Below, piece by piece: positions 7,507 through 15,245 of a stretch of DNA of 58,417 bases (its first letter is position 1; each line of letters opens with the position of its first letter). A program made the translations under genes and the position numbers. A model generated the notes under the pieces. The model was not told the origin of the DNA, ran no database searches, and saw only the letters and a list, made by a program, of their open reading frames with translations. The stretch comes from an uncultured Pseudomonadota bacterium (GTDB taxonomy: Bacteria > Pseudomonadota > Alphaproteobacteria > Rs-D84), in assembly GCA_900320405.1 (NCBI GenBank), contig OOHM01000004.1, positions 1 to 58,417 of the forward strand, read 5' to 3'.

Positions 7507-8582
7507 TTCATTTCGCCGATATAGATGTCCATTGCACATGCCGCGTCCAACAATGGGTCGTCGGGTTCGACATATGCATTTGATGTACATAAATCTGGAA
7601 TATTCGGGTCGCGCGAAATATCACCCGCCGCATAAAATTCCGCCAATGGAACCGTCACACATTCGCCCCCGCGCAGTGCCGTCATAACATTTGTTTCGCG
7701 GTTTTCAATTGCATCCAGTGCGCACGCAACCATTTTGGTTGCAGTAATGCGGTCCGCCGCGGTTGTATCGCCGGAACGCTGAATATAGTCTGGGAATGCC
7801 GCGCGGTTTGTAATCCCCGCCGCCGTCAATGCACGCGAAATCATATCCGCCGGGCGACCCGAATGTCCCCGCAAAGTGATGCCTTCGGAAACCATAATAA
7901 TTCCATAATCGCGATGTACACATCTAATGTGTTTTACCAAATCATCAATGTTGAATTTTATTTCTGGAATAATTATTGCGTCTGCGCCAATTGCAACGCC
8001 CGCATTCAGTGCGAGACGCCCACATTCGCGCCCCATTGTTTGAACAACAAACCAACGATGATGACTGCGCGCAGTTAATAAAACCTGGTCGCAATATTTT
8101 ACCAATTCATTTACCGCGGTATCAAAACCAATTGTTCGGTCGGTCAGTGGTATGTCAAAGTCTATGGTTTTTGGAATGCATATCAAAGACAAATTAGAAT
8201 AAATATCATTATTCTTGTACGCAAGTGAGAAACTGCCGTTGCCGCCAACCAAAATCAGTGCGTCCAATTTTAATGTCGACAAAGAACGTTTCAAATTCCT
8301 GTTAAACTGGGCAATTTTTCCCATTTTAACCGCAATTTCAAAATTCATTATACCGGAATTTCCGTTGTGCAGGAAACTGCCGGCCAGGCGCGCATTTTCA
8401 ATTGGTATTGATTCCGGTGTTAATTCAATCGCGTTTGCCGGCATATGACACAAACCGTCTGTGCCATCAATTATTCCAAATGTGCGCCATCCGCGGGCAC
8501 AGGCACCCAAAACAATGCGATTTATCACGGTGTTCAGGCCACTGCAATCACCGCCCGTTGTCATAATTCCTATCTTTTTCAT
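7503..8582 (-). CDS. 6-phosphofructokinase family protein with altered active-site motifs
   Basis: A 359-residue PFK-fold protein. Visible family motifs: TTGGDCSGLN (9-17), LVGGNGS (111-117), PKTIDFD (137-143), QTMGRECG (181-188) and QRSGDTTAADR near 270. The catalytic Asp of TIDxD (Asp141) is kept, and the Lys of PKTID is the form found in PPi-type and some ATP enzymes. Two conserved positions differ: the metal-binding Asp of GGDGS is Asn115, and the Asn of TIDND is Phe142. The loop that normally has GGTxLGxxR reads GSFLHNGNSG. It may be a divergent PFK, a kinase for another phosphosugar, or a regulatory relative. ATG 8582 has GGGGAAAAG upstream. Monocistronic. Confidence 0.8.
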   Translation of the reverse strand: MKKIGIMTTGGDCSGLNTVINRIVLGACARGWRTFGIIDGTDGLCHMPANAIELTPESIPIENARLAGSFLHNGNSGIMNFEIAVKMGKIAQFNRNLKRSLSTLKLDALILVGGNGSFSLAYKNNDIYSNLSLICIPKTIDFDIPLTDRTIGFDTAVNELVKYCDQVLLTARSHHRWFVVQTMGRECGRLALNAGVAIGADAIIIPEIKFNIDDLVKHIRCVHRDYGIIMVSEGITLRGHSGRPADMISRALTAAGITNRAAFPDYIQRSGDTTAADRITATKMVACALDAIENRETNVMTALRGGECVTVPLAEFYAAGDISRDPNIPDLCTSNAYVEPDDPLLDAACAMDIYIGEMK

Positions 8583-8621
8583 CTTTTCCCCGTTGTTTTA
8601 ACAAATTATATCATAAATAAG

Positions 8622-8651
8622 TTGACAAAGAAAACTTTTTTATGCTATTTT
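8622..8651 (+). promoter_or_regulatory. promoter of the LysM protein gene
   Basis: Perfect TTGACA (8622-8627), 18-bp spacer, TATTTT (8646-8651). This is one of the few canonical -35 boxes in the window. Confidence 0.55.
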
Positions 8652-8687
8652 GTCCATTAGAAAAACTATCCTTAGGAGATAACGATT

Positions 8688-9857
8688 ATGGCAAACACCA
8701 ACACCGCCGTTATGGGAAAAACAAAACGTTCCACCGACAATATGATTGACGAGGCAATTGCGCAACAAAACAGTTGGCTTAATCGTCGTCGCAATTTTAC
8801 GCGCCGTTTCTTAAAGTCTGTTAATGTGTTTTCGCACAGAGATGACGAAAATGAAAAAGTTGTCGTTAAACGCGAACGCGCACCGCGCGATAACAATGAC
8901 GACAAGAAATCCGTATTGCGCGAATATTGGTTCCCTATTCTGTGCGCACTGATTGTGTTGTTCGTTGCAATTTGGGTTATATTTATTCGGATTGGCACAC
9001 CGCAACGCGTGGTTGTTTTGAATGCGAATCCTGTGCCTGTTGAAACCGTGTCACGCGACACGGTTAAAAACATTTCTGAACCGGCCGACATCCCGACATT
9101 TGATATTGTGCGTATCAAAGAAAATGGAATTGTTGTTGCCGGTCGTTGGCAACCGAATAAAAATATTTCTGTTTTAATTAATAATAAAATTGTTGCAACA
9201 GAACGCACAAACGAAAACGGGGAATTCGTTTACGCGCCGGCGAATGGTTTGAAACCCGGAAATTATACTTTGTCGTTGATGGGGGTGGAACCGAAAATGA
9301 AATCCGCGGACAAAGTTTTCCTTTATATATCAGATGCGGACTATCGCAATTCTGTATCTTTGCTGATGACCCGTGATGGCAGTCGTGTTTTGCAATCGCC
9401 ATCTATTTTGAAAGACGGTGATTTGGTTGTGTCAAAAATTGATTACCTGGATACTGGTCGTATAATTGTGACAGGTGATGCATTGCCACGGTTGCGCGTC
9501 TCACTATCGTTGGATGATAAATACATTGGTTTCGCACGTGTGTCGGATTATAAACACTTTGGTTTGGGTGCGGATGCCGGCGAATTAAAACCGGGTCAAG
9601 AATACAATCTTACCGTGCGTCTGCACGATGGTGACGGGCAAACAATTGCGACCGTAAATCATAACTTTGTTATGCCGGAAATGACGGGCGATAACGACAC
9701 ATTCTATACCGTGCGTCGTGGCGATTGTTTGTGGATTATCGCGCGCAATTTTCTGCGTCGCGGGGTGTTGTTCAGTATTATTGCCGAACGCAACAGCATA
9801 CAAAATCCTGATTTAATCTTTACGGATCAATTATTGCAAATTCCAACAAAACAGTAA
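8688..9857 (+). CDS. membrane-anchored LysM-domain protein
   Basis: 389 residues. A basic cytosolic N-terminus (about 80 residues, many R/K) precedes one membrane helix near 84-105 (YWFPILCALIVLFVAIWVIF), then a periplasmic part with two beta-rich Ig-like stretches (about 135-190 and 235-320). A C-terminal LysM module spans about 340-388 (FYTVRRGDCLWIIARN ... LIFTDQLLQIP), which should bind peptidoglycan glycan strands. This architecture matches alphaproteobacterial LysM proteins thought to act in envelope maintenance. AGGAG lies 9 bases before ATG 8688. Its stop overlaps the start of the HNH gene by one base, so the two are translationally coupled. Confidence 0.87.
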   Translation: MANTNTAVMGKTKRSTDNMIDEAIAQQNSWLNRRRNFTRRFLKSVNVFSHRDDENEKVVVKRERAPRDNNDDKKSVLREYWFPILCALIVLFVAIWVIFIRIGTPQRVVVLNANPVPVETVSRDTVKNISEPADIPTFDIVRIKENGIVVAGRWQPNKNISVLINNKIVATERTNENGEFVYAPANGLKPGNYTLSLMGVEPKMKSADKVFLYISDADYRNSVSLLMTRDGSRVLQSPSILKDGDLVVSKIDYLDTGRIIVTGDALPRLRVSLSLDDKYIGFARVSDYKHFGLGADAGELKPGQEYNLTVRLHDGDGQTIATVNHNFVMPEMTGDNDTFYTVRRGDCLWIIARNFLRRGVLFSIIAERNSIQNPDLIFTDQLLQIPTKQ

Positions 9858-10342
9858 TGACAAAGTGGTATACGGATATGACAGAAAATGAGGTTCAGGC
9901 CATATTGGCGGGTATATTAAAATACTGGAAATCTTTGACCCCGGCAGAAGTCAAAGGTTTGTTAAAAATTCTTATCGTGCGTGGTGAATTGCCCAAATGT
10001 GCGGCGTGCGGTGGCCCGATATTAAGTGTCGATGATTTTTCATGGGATCACGGTATCCCGGAATCCAAAGGCGGGCCAACATTGATTGGAAACCTGCAAC
10101 CTATGCACACATGGTGCAATGTTGCCAAGGGCGATGATATCGATGAACAATATTTTTGCCATATTGATCCGGAATTGTTGGAACAGATGATGAAAAATCA
10201 CAAGAAGCGCGGTTCGCGTTCGGGCGGGAAATCAAAAAAGAAATACGCCAATTCTACCGACAAACGCCGCAAACACCTTCGTATAAACGGTGGATCGGGT
10301 GTGGATATGTCTACATATAACAGGGGTGGTCGCGGCAGATAA
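9857..10342 (+). CDS. HNH endonuclease family protein
   Basis: 161 residues. A zinc-bound HNH module lies at about 47-95: CAACGG (first CxxC), SWDHGIPESKGGP (catalytic His), GNLQPMHTWCN (Asn, and Cys of the second half). The tail (from about 113) is very basic (KKRGSRSGGKSKKK), suggesting nucleic-acid binding. Start ATG 9857 overlaps the LysM stop by one base; Met8 is an alternative. It may be a housekeeping nuclease or a domesticated mobile nuclease. It is followed by tRNA-Gly and its downstream repeat element. Confidence 0.8.
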   Translation: MTKWYTDMTENEVQAILAGILKYWKSLTPAEVKGLLKILIVRGELPKCAACGGPILSVDDFSWDHGIPESKGGPTLIGNLQPMHTWCNVAKGDDIDEQYFCHIDPELLEQMMKNHKKRGSRSGGKSKKKYANSTDKRRKHLRINGGSGVDMSTYNRGGRGR

Positions 10343-10392
10343 TTTTTATTCTGGACAATCTGGGTCATTAGGTATAATATGCTGGGGCATAT

Positions 10393-10466
10393 GCGAGTGT
10401 AGTACAATGGTAGAACGAAAGCTTCCCAAGCTTTAGACGAGGGTTCGATTCCCTTCACTCGCACCA
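10393..10466 (+). tRNA. tRNA-Gly(CCC)
   Basis: Acceptor GCGAGTG (10393-10399) pairs with CACTCGC (10456-10462); discriminator A, encoded CCA. The D arm is TAGTACAATGGTAGAAC, the anticodon stem/loop AAAGC-TTCCCAA-GCTTT gives CCC, and the T arm is AGGGTTCGATTCCCT. A TATAAT box lies at 10373-10378. The last 19 bases recur at 10613-10631. Confidence 0.96.
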
Positions 10467-10697
10467 AAAATAGAATTGGTCTTGCGCCAATTGTATTTTT
10501 GGGTTGTGGTGACGGAAGCGAACCCGGCAAGTCGCGCAGCGACGGGGGTTCGGGACAAGCGCGAAAGCGCGCAGTGAAAGGGGCCCGCGAACATACGTGA
10601 GTGGGAATTTACATTCCCTTCACTCGCACCATCCGTCTTTGCCGGTGCAAAGCCGCGATTTGTAAAAACGATTGGCGGTTAAAATGACCGCTTTTTT
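10467..10697. repeat. structured tRNA-Gly-associated element
   Basis: This stretch after tRNA-Gly has no gene but is dense in inverted repeats. CGAACCC/GGGTTCG encloses GTCGC-GCA-GCGAC (about 10519-10553). It is followed by a GCGC-GAAA-GCGC tetraloop hairpin (10559-10570) inside ACAAG...GCAGT. A GTGAGTGGGAAT/ATTCCCTTCACTC hairpin ends in an exact 19-base copy of the tRNA-Gly 3' end including CCA (10613-10631). A CTTTGC/GCAAAG hairpin (10637-10652) and a GCGGT/ACCGC stem with six T (10675-10697) come before gdhA. The same tetraloop motif follows tRNA-Arg at 36921-36941. Confidence 0.7.
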
Positions 10698-10711
10698 AAT
10701 AGGAGTAAATA

Positions 10712-11965
10712 ATGTCTGTTGAAAATTTGAATCCGTTGGTTGCCGCCCAGGCGCGTGTTAAGTCCGCCTGTGATAAATTGGGGATGGAACCAAATGTATA
10801 TGAAATTCTTAAAAATCCGGCACGCATTGTCGAAGTGCAAATTCCGGTTAAAATGGACGACGGTTCCATTAAAACATTTACCGGATTCCGTGCGCAACAC
10901 AATACCGCATTGGGCCCATCCAAGGGCGGAATTCGATTCCACCCAATGGTGTCGCGTGACGAAGTTTCCGCACTTTCAATTTGGATGACATTCAAATGTG
11001 CGGTGACGGGTTTGCCATACGGCGGTGGTAAAGGCGGCATTATCGTTGACCCAAAAACACTGTCAACGGGCGAATTAGAAAGATTATGTCGCGGGTATGT
11101 TGACGCCATTTATCCTATTTTGGGCGAAAAGTGCGATGTTCCGGCACCAGATGTCAATACCAATGGACAAATTATGTCTTGGATGATTGACGAGTATATT
11201 AAATTATCTGGCGATAATTCGTTTGGCACATTTACCGGCAAACCGGTGGAATTAAACGGTTCTTTGGGGCGTACACGCGCGACGGGTTTGGGTATTGCGA
11301 TTACAATCGCATCTGCGTTAAAGACCCAAAATAAAGATATTCGTGGTGCAAAACTTGCAATCCAAGGTTTCGGTAATGTGGGCAGCTTTACCGCCAAGTG
11401 CGCGGCGGACATGGGCGCGAAAATTGTCGCGATTGCGGAATGGAACACAATTCTGTTTAACGAAAGCGGTTTGGATATTGATGCGTTGATGGAATATAAA
11501 AACAAAAACGCGGGTTCAATCAAAGATTTTCCGGATGCACGGGTAATTTCCGCCGATGAGTTTTGGGGATTGGATGTTGATGTGTTGTCGCCATGCGCGA
11601 TGGAAAACACCATCAACAAAGATACCGCGCCATTGATTAAAACCAATTTGATTGTCGAAGGTGCAAATGGTCCAACCACACTGGAAGCGGAAGAAATATT
11701 GGCATCGCGCGGTGTGATGATTGTGCCGGATATTTTGGCGAACGCCGGCGGGGTGACGGTTTCATACTTTGAATGGGTGCAAAATCGTTATGGATATTAT
11801 TGGCCCGAAAGTGAAGTTGAAGACAAAGAACGCCATGCGATGATTACTGCATTTGACGCGATTTATAAAATCAAATGTGAATATAATGTTTCCATGCGCG
11901 AAGCCGCATATATGTATTCCATTAAACGCATAGCGGCCGCGATGAAACTGCGTGGATGGTGTTAG
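10712..11965 (+). CDS. gdhA: glutamate dehydrogenase (Glu/Leu/Phe/Val family)
   Basis: Reversibly deaminates glutamate to 2-oxoglutarate and ammonia, linking amino acid use to the citrate cycle; cytosolic hexamer in the family. 417 residues, matching the short bacterial/archaeal class (RocG/GudB-like). The N-terminal domain has GFRAQHNTALGPSKGGIRFH and the catalytic Lys in LPYGGGKGGI (about 105-114), then the substrate Asp region PAPDVNTN. The dinucleotide-binding fold has IQGFGNVGS. The C-terminal ANAGGVTVSYFEWVQN and the coenzyme-domain EGANGPTT are typical. Coenzyme choice (NAD or NADP) cannot be read securely. AGGAG is 7 bases before ATG 10712. Monocistronic, closed by a strong terminator. 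Confidence 0.96.
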   Translation: MSVENLNPLVAAQARVKSACDKLGMEPNVYEILKNPARIVEVQIPVKMDDGSIKTFTGFRAQHNTALGPSKGGIRFHPMVSRDEVSALSIWMTFKCAVTGLPYGGGKGGIIVDPKTLSTGELERLCRGYVDAIYPILGEKCDVPAPDVNTNGQIMSWMIDEYIKLSGDNSFGTFTGKPVELNGSLGRTRATGLGIAITIASALKTQNKDIRGAKLAIQGFGNVGSFTAKCAADMGAKIVAIAEWNTILFNESGLDIDALMEYKNKNAGSIKDFPDARVISADEFWGLDVDVLSPCAMENTINKDTAPLIKTNLIVEGANGPTTLEAEEILASRGVMIVPDILANAGGVTVSYFEWVQNRYGYYWPESEVEDKERHAMITAFDAIYKIKCEYNVSMREAAYMYSIKRIAAAMKLRGWC

Positions 11966-11977
11966 TTAGTGGTTGGT

Positions 11978-12004
11978 ACGGGCGCAAATCGCGCCCGTTT
12001 TTTA
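11978..12004 (+). terminator. terminator of glutamate dehydrogenase gene
   Basis: ACGGGCGC/GCGCCCGT with a 5-nt loop, then TTTTTTATT. Confidence 0.88.
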
Positions 12005-12013
12005 TTATAAGAC

Positions 12014-12042
12014 TTGACTTTTGTGGATTTTCGGTACATAAT
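12014..12042 (+). promoter_or_regulatory. promoter of the rpsP operon
   Basis: TTGACT (12014-12019), 17-bp spacer, CATAAT (12037-12042). It implies a leader of about 170 bases before rpsP. Confidence 0.6.
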
Positions 12043-12118
12043 CACGAACGCAAATCCCAAAGATTGCCATTTGAATCAATCCTGTGTGCGGTTGGCACAA
12101 GGTACATCATCCGATGAG

Positions 12119-12194
12119 TTTTCATCCTTGATGGCGGTTTTCTTTGTGGATAAAAACAGTTTTCCCACTTCGCCAAGGCTATGTGGGATGAAAT
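12119..12194 (+). promoter_or_regulatory. structured 5' leader of rpsP
   Basis: TTTCATCC (12120-12127) is perfectly complementary to GGATGAAA (12186-12193). Inside it GGCG (12133-12136) pairs with CGCC (12171-12174), next to a TTG/CAA pairing. The resulting long hairpin ends about 12 bases before the AAGGAG of rpsP. A ribosomal-protein autoregulatory leader is a reasonable guess; I recognise no known family. Confidence 0.4.
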
Positions 12195-12219
12195 AACAAA
12201 CCCAAAAGGAGTAAATAAT

Positions 12220-12657
12220 ATGGCAACTGTTATTCGTTTGGCACGTCATGGTGCAAAAAAACGCCCTTATTACCACATCGTTGTGGTTGATTCCCGCGTC
12301 GCGCGTAATTCTGGTAATGTGTTAGAGGTCGTTGGTAAATATGACCCGATGTTGGCACGCGATAATGAAAAACGCGTTATTTTGAAAATCGATGAAATCA
12401 AGGCTTGGATGGCCAAAGGCGCAAAACCGTCCGATCGCGTGTATCGTTTCTTGGCAAACGCCGGATTGGTTGCGAAACGCGTTGTGCCAAACCAAACAAA
12501 GAAAAATCTGCAATCGGAAAAGACTTTGCAGAAAATTAAAGACAAAGCCGACAAATTGGCCAAAATAGCTGAAGAGAAAGCCGCAGCCAAGGCCGCAGCC
12601 GAAACACCGGCGGAAACACCGGCCGAAGCACCGGCAAGTGACGCCGCCGCAGAATAA
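12220..12657 (+). CDS. rpsP: 30S ribosomal protein S16
   Basis: Assembly protein of the 30S subunit. The S16 fold occupies about the first 85 residues (ATVIRLARHGAKKRPYYHIV, VVGKYDPML, GAKPSDRVYRFL). The 145-residue length exceeds the usual 80-110 because of a Lys/Ala-rich helix and a TPAETPAEAP-type tail, a feature shared with many alphaproteobacterial S16 proteins and echoed by the L25 tail here. ATG 12220 is preceded by AAGGAG; an upstream in-frame ATG at 12181 is less likely. First gene of the S16-RimM-TrmD-L19 operon, whose members lie close together or overlap. Confidence 0.96.
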   Translation: MATVIRLARHGAKKRPYYHIVVVDSRVARNSGNVLEVVGKYDPMLARDNEKRVILKIDEIKAWMAKGAKPSDRVYRFLANAGLVAKRVVPNQTKKNLQSEKTLQKIKDKADKLAKIAEEKAAAKAAAETPAETPAEAPASDAAAE

Positions 12658-12923
12658 TGGGTTTGAAAATGTCGACTATCGCGCAGAAACAACCTTATCA
12701 CGAATATCCGCCCAAGATACGTCAAAAGGCATTGGGGTTCGTGTTTGATTCCGTCAAATTTGATGATGTGGATTTTGGTCGTATTATGCGCGATAGTTAT
12801 TTTATAAACCTTTGGCCTATGATGCAATATGCACACAAGGAACGCATTGATGAACTGGATTACTTGCTGGACATACGGGAAACACTGTTAAAAATGCCCG
12901 GTGTGCACGAACGCGAAAGATAA
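12657..12923 (+). CDS. small hypothetical protein between rpsP and rimM
   Basis: 88 residues, no signal peptide or membrane helix. Rich in aromatic and charged residues (FDSVKFDDVDFGRIMRDSYF, then a helical ERIDELDYLLDIRETLLKM). ATG 12657 overlaps the rpsP stop by one base; ATG 12669 (MSTIAQK) is an alternative. The position inside a universally conserved ribosomal operon suggests a real, co-translated gene. Not recognised. Confidence 0.65.
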   Translation: MGLKMSTIAQKQPYHEYPPKIRQKALGFVFDSVKFDDVDFGRIMRDSYFINLWPMMQYAHKERIDELDYLLDIRETLLKMPGVHERER

Positions 12924-12937
12924 AGGATACACACAAT

Positions 12938-13186
12938 ATGCCGGACCCAACCCCAGAACAAATTCGCGACCATATTTGCCCGTATGATCGGGCGCATTGT
13001 TGGGAATTCCAATACGAATTGGATGCACGCAAAAAATTGGCCGAAAGTTTGGGCATTCGTTTTCGGGAAAATATGTTTGTATATCCCGGGGAAGATTTCT
13101 TTGCCGAATGCCCAAATATTAACAAAGATGGCTTTAACTGTGCGCGATACAATATGTGGGCACGCAAACACAAACATGAAAAATAA
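12938..13186 (+). CDS. small Cys-containing hypothetical protein
   Basis: 82 residues with two Cys pairs (CPYDRAHC near 14-21, CPNINKDGFNC near 58-68) that could bind a metal ion. The middle is a charged helix (ELDARKKLAESLG). AAAGGA lies about 11 bases upstream of ATG 12938. The last codons overlap the start of rimM by 11 bases, which points to coupled translation. No family recognised. Confidence 0.65.
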   Translation: MPDPTPEQIRDHICPYDRAHCWEFQYELDARKKLAESLGIRFRENMFVYPGEDFFAECPNINKDGFNCARYNMWARKHKHEK

Positions 13187-13640
13187 TAAACACATCTTGG
13201 TTGGAAAAATTGTCGCACCCCAGGGCATTCGGGGTGAAGTACGTGTTCAAACATTTACCGATTCGCCAGATGATATGAAAAAACTGGCCGTGTTTGGTAA
13301 AAACATCGCCGCGGACGCGTTTCACTTTGTGCGTGGCGTTCCAAACACCAATGTTATTATTGCGCGTATTGACGGAATTACCGACCGAGATGCGGCGGAA
13401 ACACTGCGCGGAATCGAATTGTTCATCGAACGCGATTCTTTGCCCGCCACAAAGACAGGCGAATATTACCAGACGGATTTAATCGGTATGATGGTTGTGC
13501 GTGATGGTGTGGAATTGGGGCGTGTCGCCTGTTTTCAAAACTTTGGTGCCGGTGACATAATGGAATTGGAAAACGGGGATATGGTCACATTTCGTGGCGC
13601 AACCGTTGACTTTGATAAAAACATAATTTATACGGAGTAA
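13176..13640 (+). CDS. rimM: 16S rRNA processing protein RimM
   Basis: Binds S19 and the 30S head during late assembly. 154 residues. The N-terminal RimM barrel begins ILVGKIVAPQGIRGEVRV and includes ARIDGITDRDAAETLRG. The C-terminal PRC-barrel has YYQTDLIGMMV and FGAGDIMEL. ATG 13176 gives the canonical N-terminus MKNNKHILVGKI; a longer frame upstream is the shadow of the preceding gene. It overlaps that gene by 11 bases and is followed by a small ORF and trmD. Confidence 0.93.
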   Translation: MKNNKHILVGKIVAPQGIRGEVRVQTFTDSPDDMKKLAVFGKNIAADAFHFVRGVPNTNVIIARIDGITDRDAAETLRGIELFIERDSLPATKTGEYYQTDLIGMMVVRDGVELGRVACFQNFGAGDIMELENGDMVTFRGATVDFDKNIIYTE

Positions 13641-13643
13641 AAA

Positions 13644-13814
13644 ATGGGCATTTTCAAAGACTTTATTTATTCAATAATTACCAGTTGTAATAAAAAATGT
13701 TTGCAGTTAGACCAGTGTCCGGCGGTGACGGCAGAAATGGAAGACAAACCCGCAACAGAAGTATGCAAAATATGCGAAAAATGTTGGAACCAAATACAAC
13801 AAAAACAAAGATAA
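13644..13814 (+). CDS. 56-residue Cys-rich small protein
   Basis: A short ORF between rimM and trmD with GGAG five bases before ATG 13644. It has an N-terminal amphipathic/hydrophobic segment (FKDFIYSIITSC) and six Cys in SCNKKC, DQCPA and VCKICEKC, the spacing of a small zinc or iron-sulfur ribbon. Its stop is one base from the trmD start, so the operon has essentially no untranslated gap. No known family recognised. Confidence 0.62.
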   Translation: MGIFKDFIYSIITSCNKKCLQLDQCPAVTAEMEDKPATEVCKICEKCWNQIQQKQR

Positions 13815-13815
13815 A

Positions 13816-14505
13816 ATGCACTTTCATATACTGACCGTTTTTCCAGAAATGTTTCCGGGTACGCTTGGTGCCGGGGTGGTTGGGCGCGCCTTGGCGGATG
13901 GTATTTGGTCGTATGATGTGATAAATATTCGCGATTTTGCCATAAACGATTACGGCAGTGTCGATGACGCGCAATTCGGTGGTGGTGCCGGTATGGTTAT
14001 GCGCCCCGATGTGTTGGGTGATGCATTAGATTCCATTAAAAACCCAGGCAAAATCATATACTTTTCACCGCGTGGGCCGCGTTTAGATCAAAAAATGGTA
14101 CGCGGGTTTGCCGAAAACCCGGCGGATGCGGTTTATACCCTGCTCTGTGGTCGGTACGAAGGAATTGACCAACGGGTCATTGACGCGTATAATATTATAG
14201 AATTATCAATCGGTGATTATATCCTGTCGGGGGGCGAAGTTGCCGCACAAGTTTTTATTGACAGTTGCATTCGCTTGGTTGATAATGTCGTCGGCGGTGG
14301 CGCAGAATCCACCGCAAATGAAAGTTTCGAAATCGGGGGGCTGGAATGGCCGTTATACACCCGCCCGTCAGTATGGCGTGGACAAAGTGTCCCAGAAGTC
14401 CTGCTGTCCGGTCACCACGGCAATATAGAACGGTGGCGGAAACAACAATCGGACGAGATAACCAGAGAGCGTCGTCCGGACTTAATAAAGGAAAATAAAA
14501 AATGA
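13816..14505 (+). CDS. trmD: tRNA (guanine37-N1)-methyltransferase
   Basis: Adds m1G37 to prevent +1 frameshifts; SPOUT-class dimer. 229 residues. Family landmarks: [11 protein letters not shown] at the N-terminus, the loop [29 protein letters not shown] and the knot [10 protein letters not shown]. The C-terminal domain has [19 protein letters not shown]. It starts one base after the preceding small ORF and overlaps rplS by 4 bases (ATGA). Confidence 0.97.
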   Translation: MHFHILTVFPEMFPGTLGAGVVGRALADGIWSYDVINIRDFAINDYGSVDDAQFGGGAGMVMRPDVLGDALDSIKNPGKIIYFSPRGPRLDQKMVRGFAENPADAVYTLLCGRYEGIDQRVIDAYNIIELSIGDYILSGGEVAAQVFIDSCIRLVDNVVGGGAESTANESFEIGGLEWPLYTRPSVWRGQSVPEVLLSGHHGNIERWRKQQSDEITRERRPDLIKENKK

Positions 14506-14900
14506 ACATTGTTAAAAAAATAGAACAACAAAATGTTGAAAAATTGAAAGCAGGAAAAAATATTCCTAATTTCAAGGCTGGTGATACACTGCGCGTACAT
14601 GTGAAAATTAAAGATGGCGACAAATTCCGTATTCAATTGTTTGAAGGTGTCGTTATCGCACGTGATGGTGGTGAATCAAATACGGCATCGTTCACGGTTC
14701 GTCGTGAATCATACGGTGTTGGTGTGGAACGCAAATTCCCATTGTACAGCCCGGCAATCGAAAAGATTGAAAAGGTTCGTATTGGTCGCGTGCGTCGCGC
14801 AAAATTGTTCTTCTTGCGCAAACTGTCTGGGAAAAAGGCACGTATTGTGGAAGATTTGTCTGCGACCGCAAACGAAAAGACCGCAAAAGAAGCAAAATAA
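14502..14900 (+). CDS. rplS: 50S ribosomal protein L19
   Basis: Located at the 30S-50S interface. 132 residues; [20 protein letters not shown] and [10 protein letters not shown], then [15 protein letters not shown] and [19 protein letters not shown] are the family signature. It has a short acidic/Ala tail. ATG 14502 overlaps the trmD stop, with AAAGGA 12 bases upstream inside trmD. Last gene of the operon before a perfect terminator. Confidence 0.97.
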   Translation: MNIVKKIEQQNVEKLKAGKNIPNFKAGDTLRVHVKIKDGDKFRIQLFEGVVIARDGGESNTASFTVRRESYGVGVERKFPLYSPAIEKIEKVRIGRVRRAKLFFLRKLSGKKARIVEDLSATANEKTAKEAK

Positions 14901-14912
14901 TTTTTGTGAATT

Positions 14913-14942
14913 CAAAAATCCCCGCAATCGCGGGGATTTTTT
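14913..14942 (+). terminator. bidirectional terminator of the rpsP operon
   Basis: AAATCCCCGC/GCGGGGATTT with loop AAT, A-run before and eight T after. It can also serve the convergent gene ending at 14949. Confidence 0.9.
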
Positions 14943-14948
14943 TTAGTG

Positions 14949-15239
14949 CTAGCATCTTTTTTTACGTTTGTTGTGTTTTTGATAATATGCGGTTAGCAAG
15001 AATACGGTCACAATAAATACCAAATCCAGTGTGGCGATAAATATCACACCAACCTCTGGTGTTTCCAACAGAACATACCCCAAATAAGACAAATCGGTTG
15101 TGATCCACACGAACCAAGATGTTAAACTTAAATCATCGGCATGCCGGGTCTTTAATATCTTGATAATCTGGGGAATATAGGCAACAAATTCCAAAATGGT
15201 ATAAACAGATAAAAATGCATAAGCAATTATTTCTTTCAT
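14949..15239 (-). CDS. PQ-loop (SemiSWEET-like) membrane protein
   Basis: 96 residues with three predicted membrane helices (about 5-25, 37-58, 64-85). The first carries a PQ-loop signature (VAYIPQIIKILKTRHADDLS, then LTSW), typical of SemiSWEET sugar transporters and related small transporters that dimerise. The C-terminus is basic (QKHNKRKKRC). AGGGGGA precedes ATG 15239, but that sequence is also one arm of a hairpin. Substrate unknown. Confidence 0.8.
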   Translation of the reverse strand: MKEIIAYAFLSVYTILEFVAYIPQIIKILKTRHADDLSLTSWFVWITTDLSYLGYVLLETPEVGVIFIATLDLVFIVTVFLLTAYYQKHNKRKKRC

Positions 15240-15245
15240 AAAAAA

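Noticed and set aside
10198..10530. Minus-strand ORF of 110 codons over tRNA-Gly.
   Set aside because: It is the antisense translation of the tRNA and its flank (a frequent misannotation); no ribosome site or conserved feature.
10467..10631. A full integrated island between the tRNA-Gly direct repeats.
   Set aside because: Only about 147 bases lie between the two copies and no integrase is present, so a conventional island does not fit; recorded instead as a small element.
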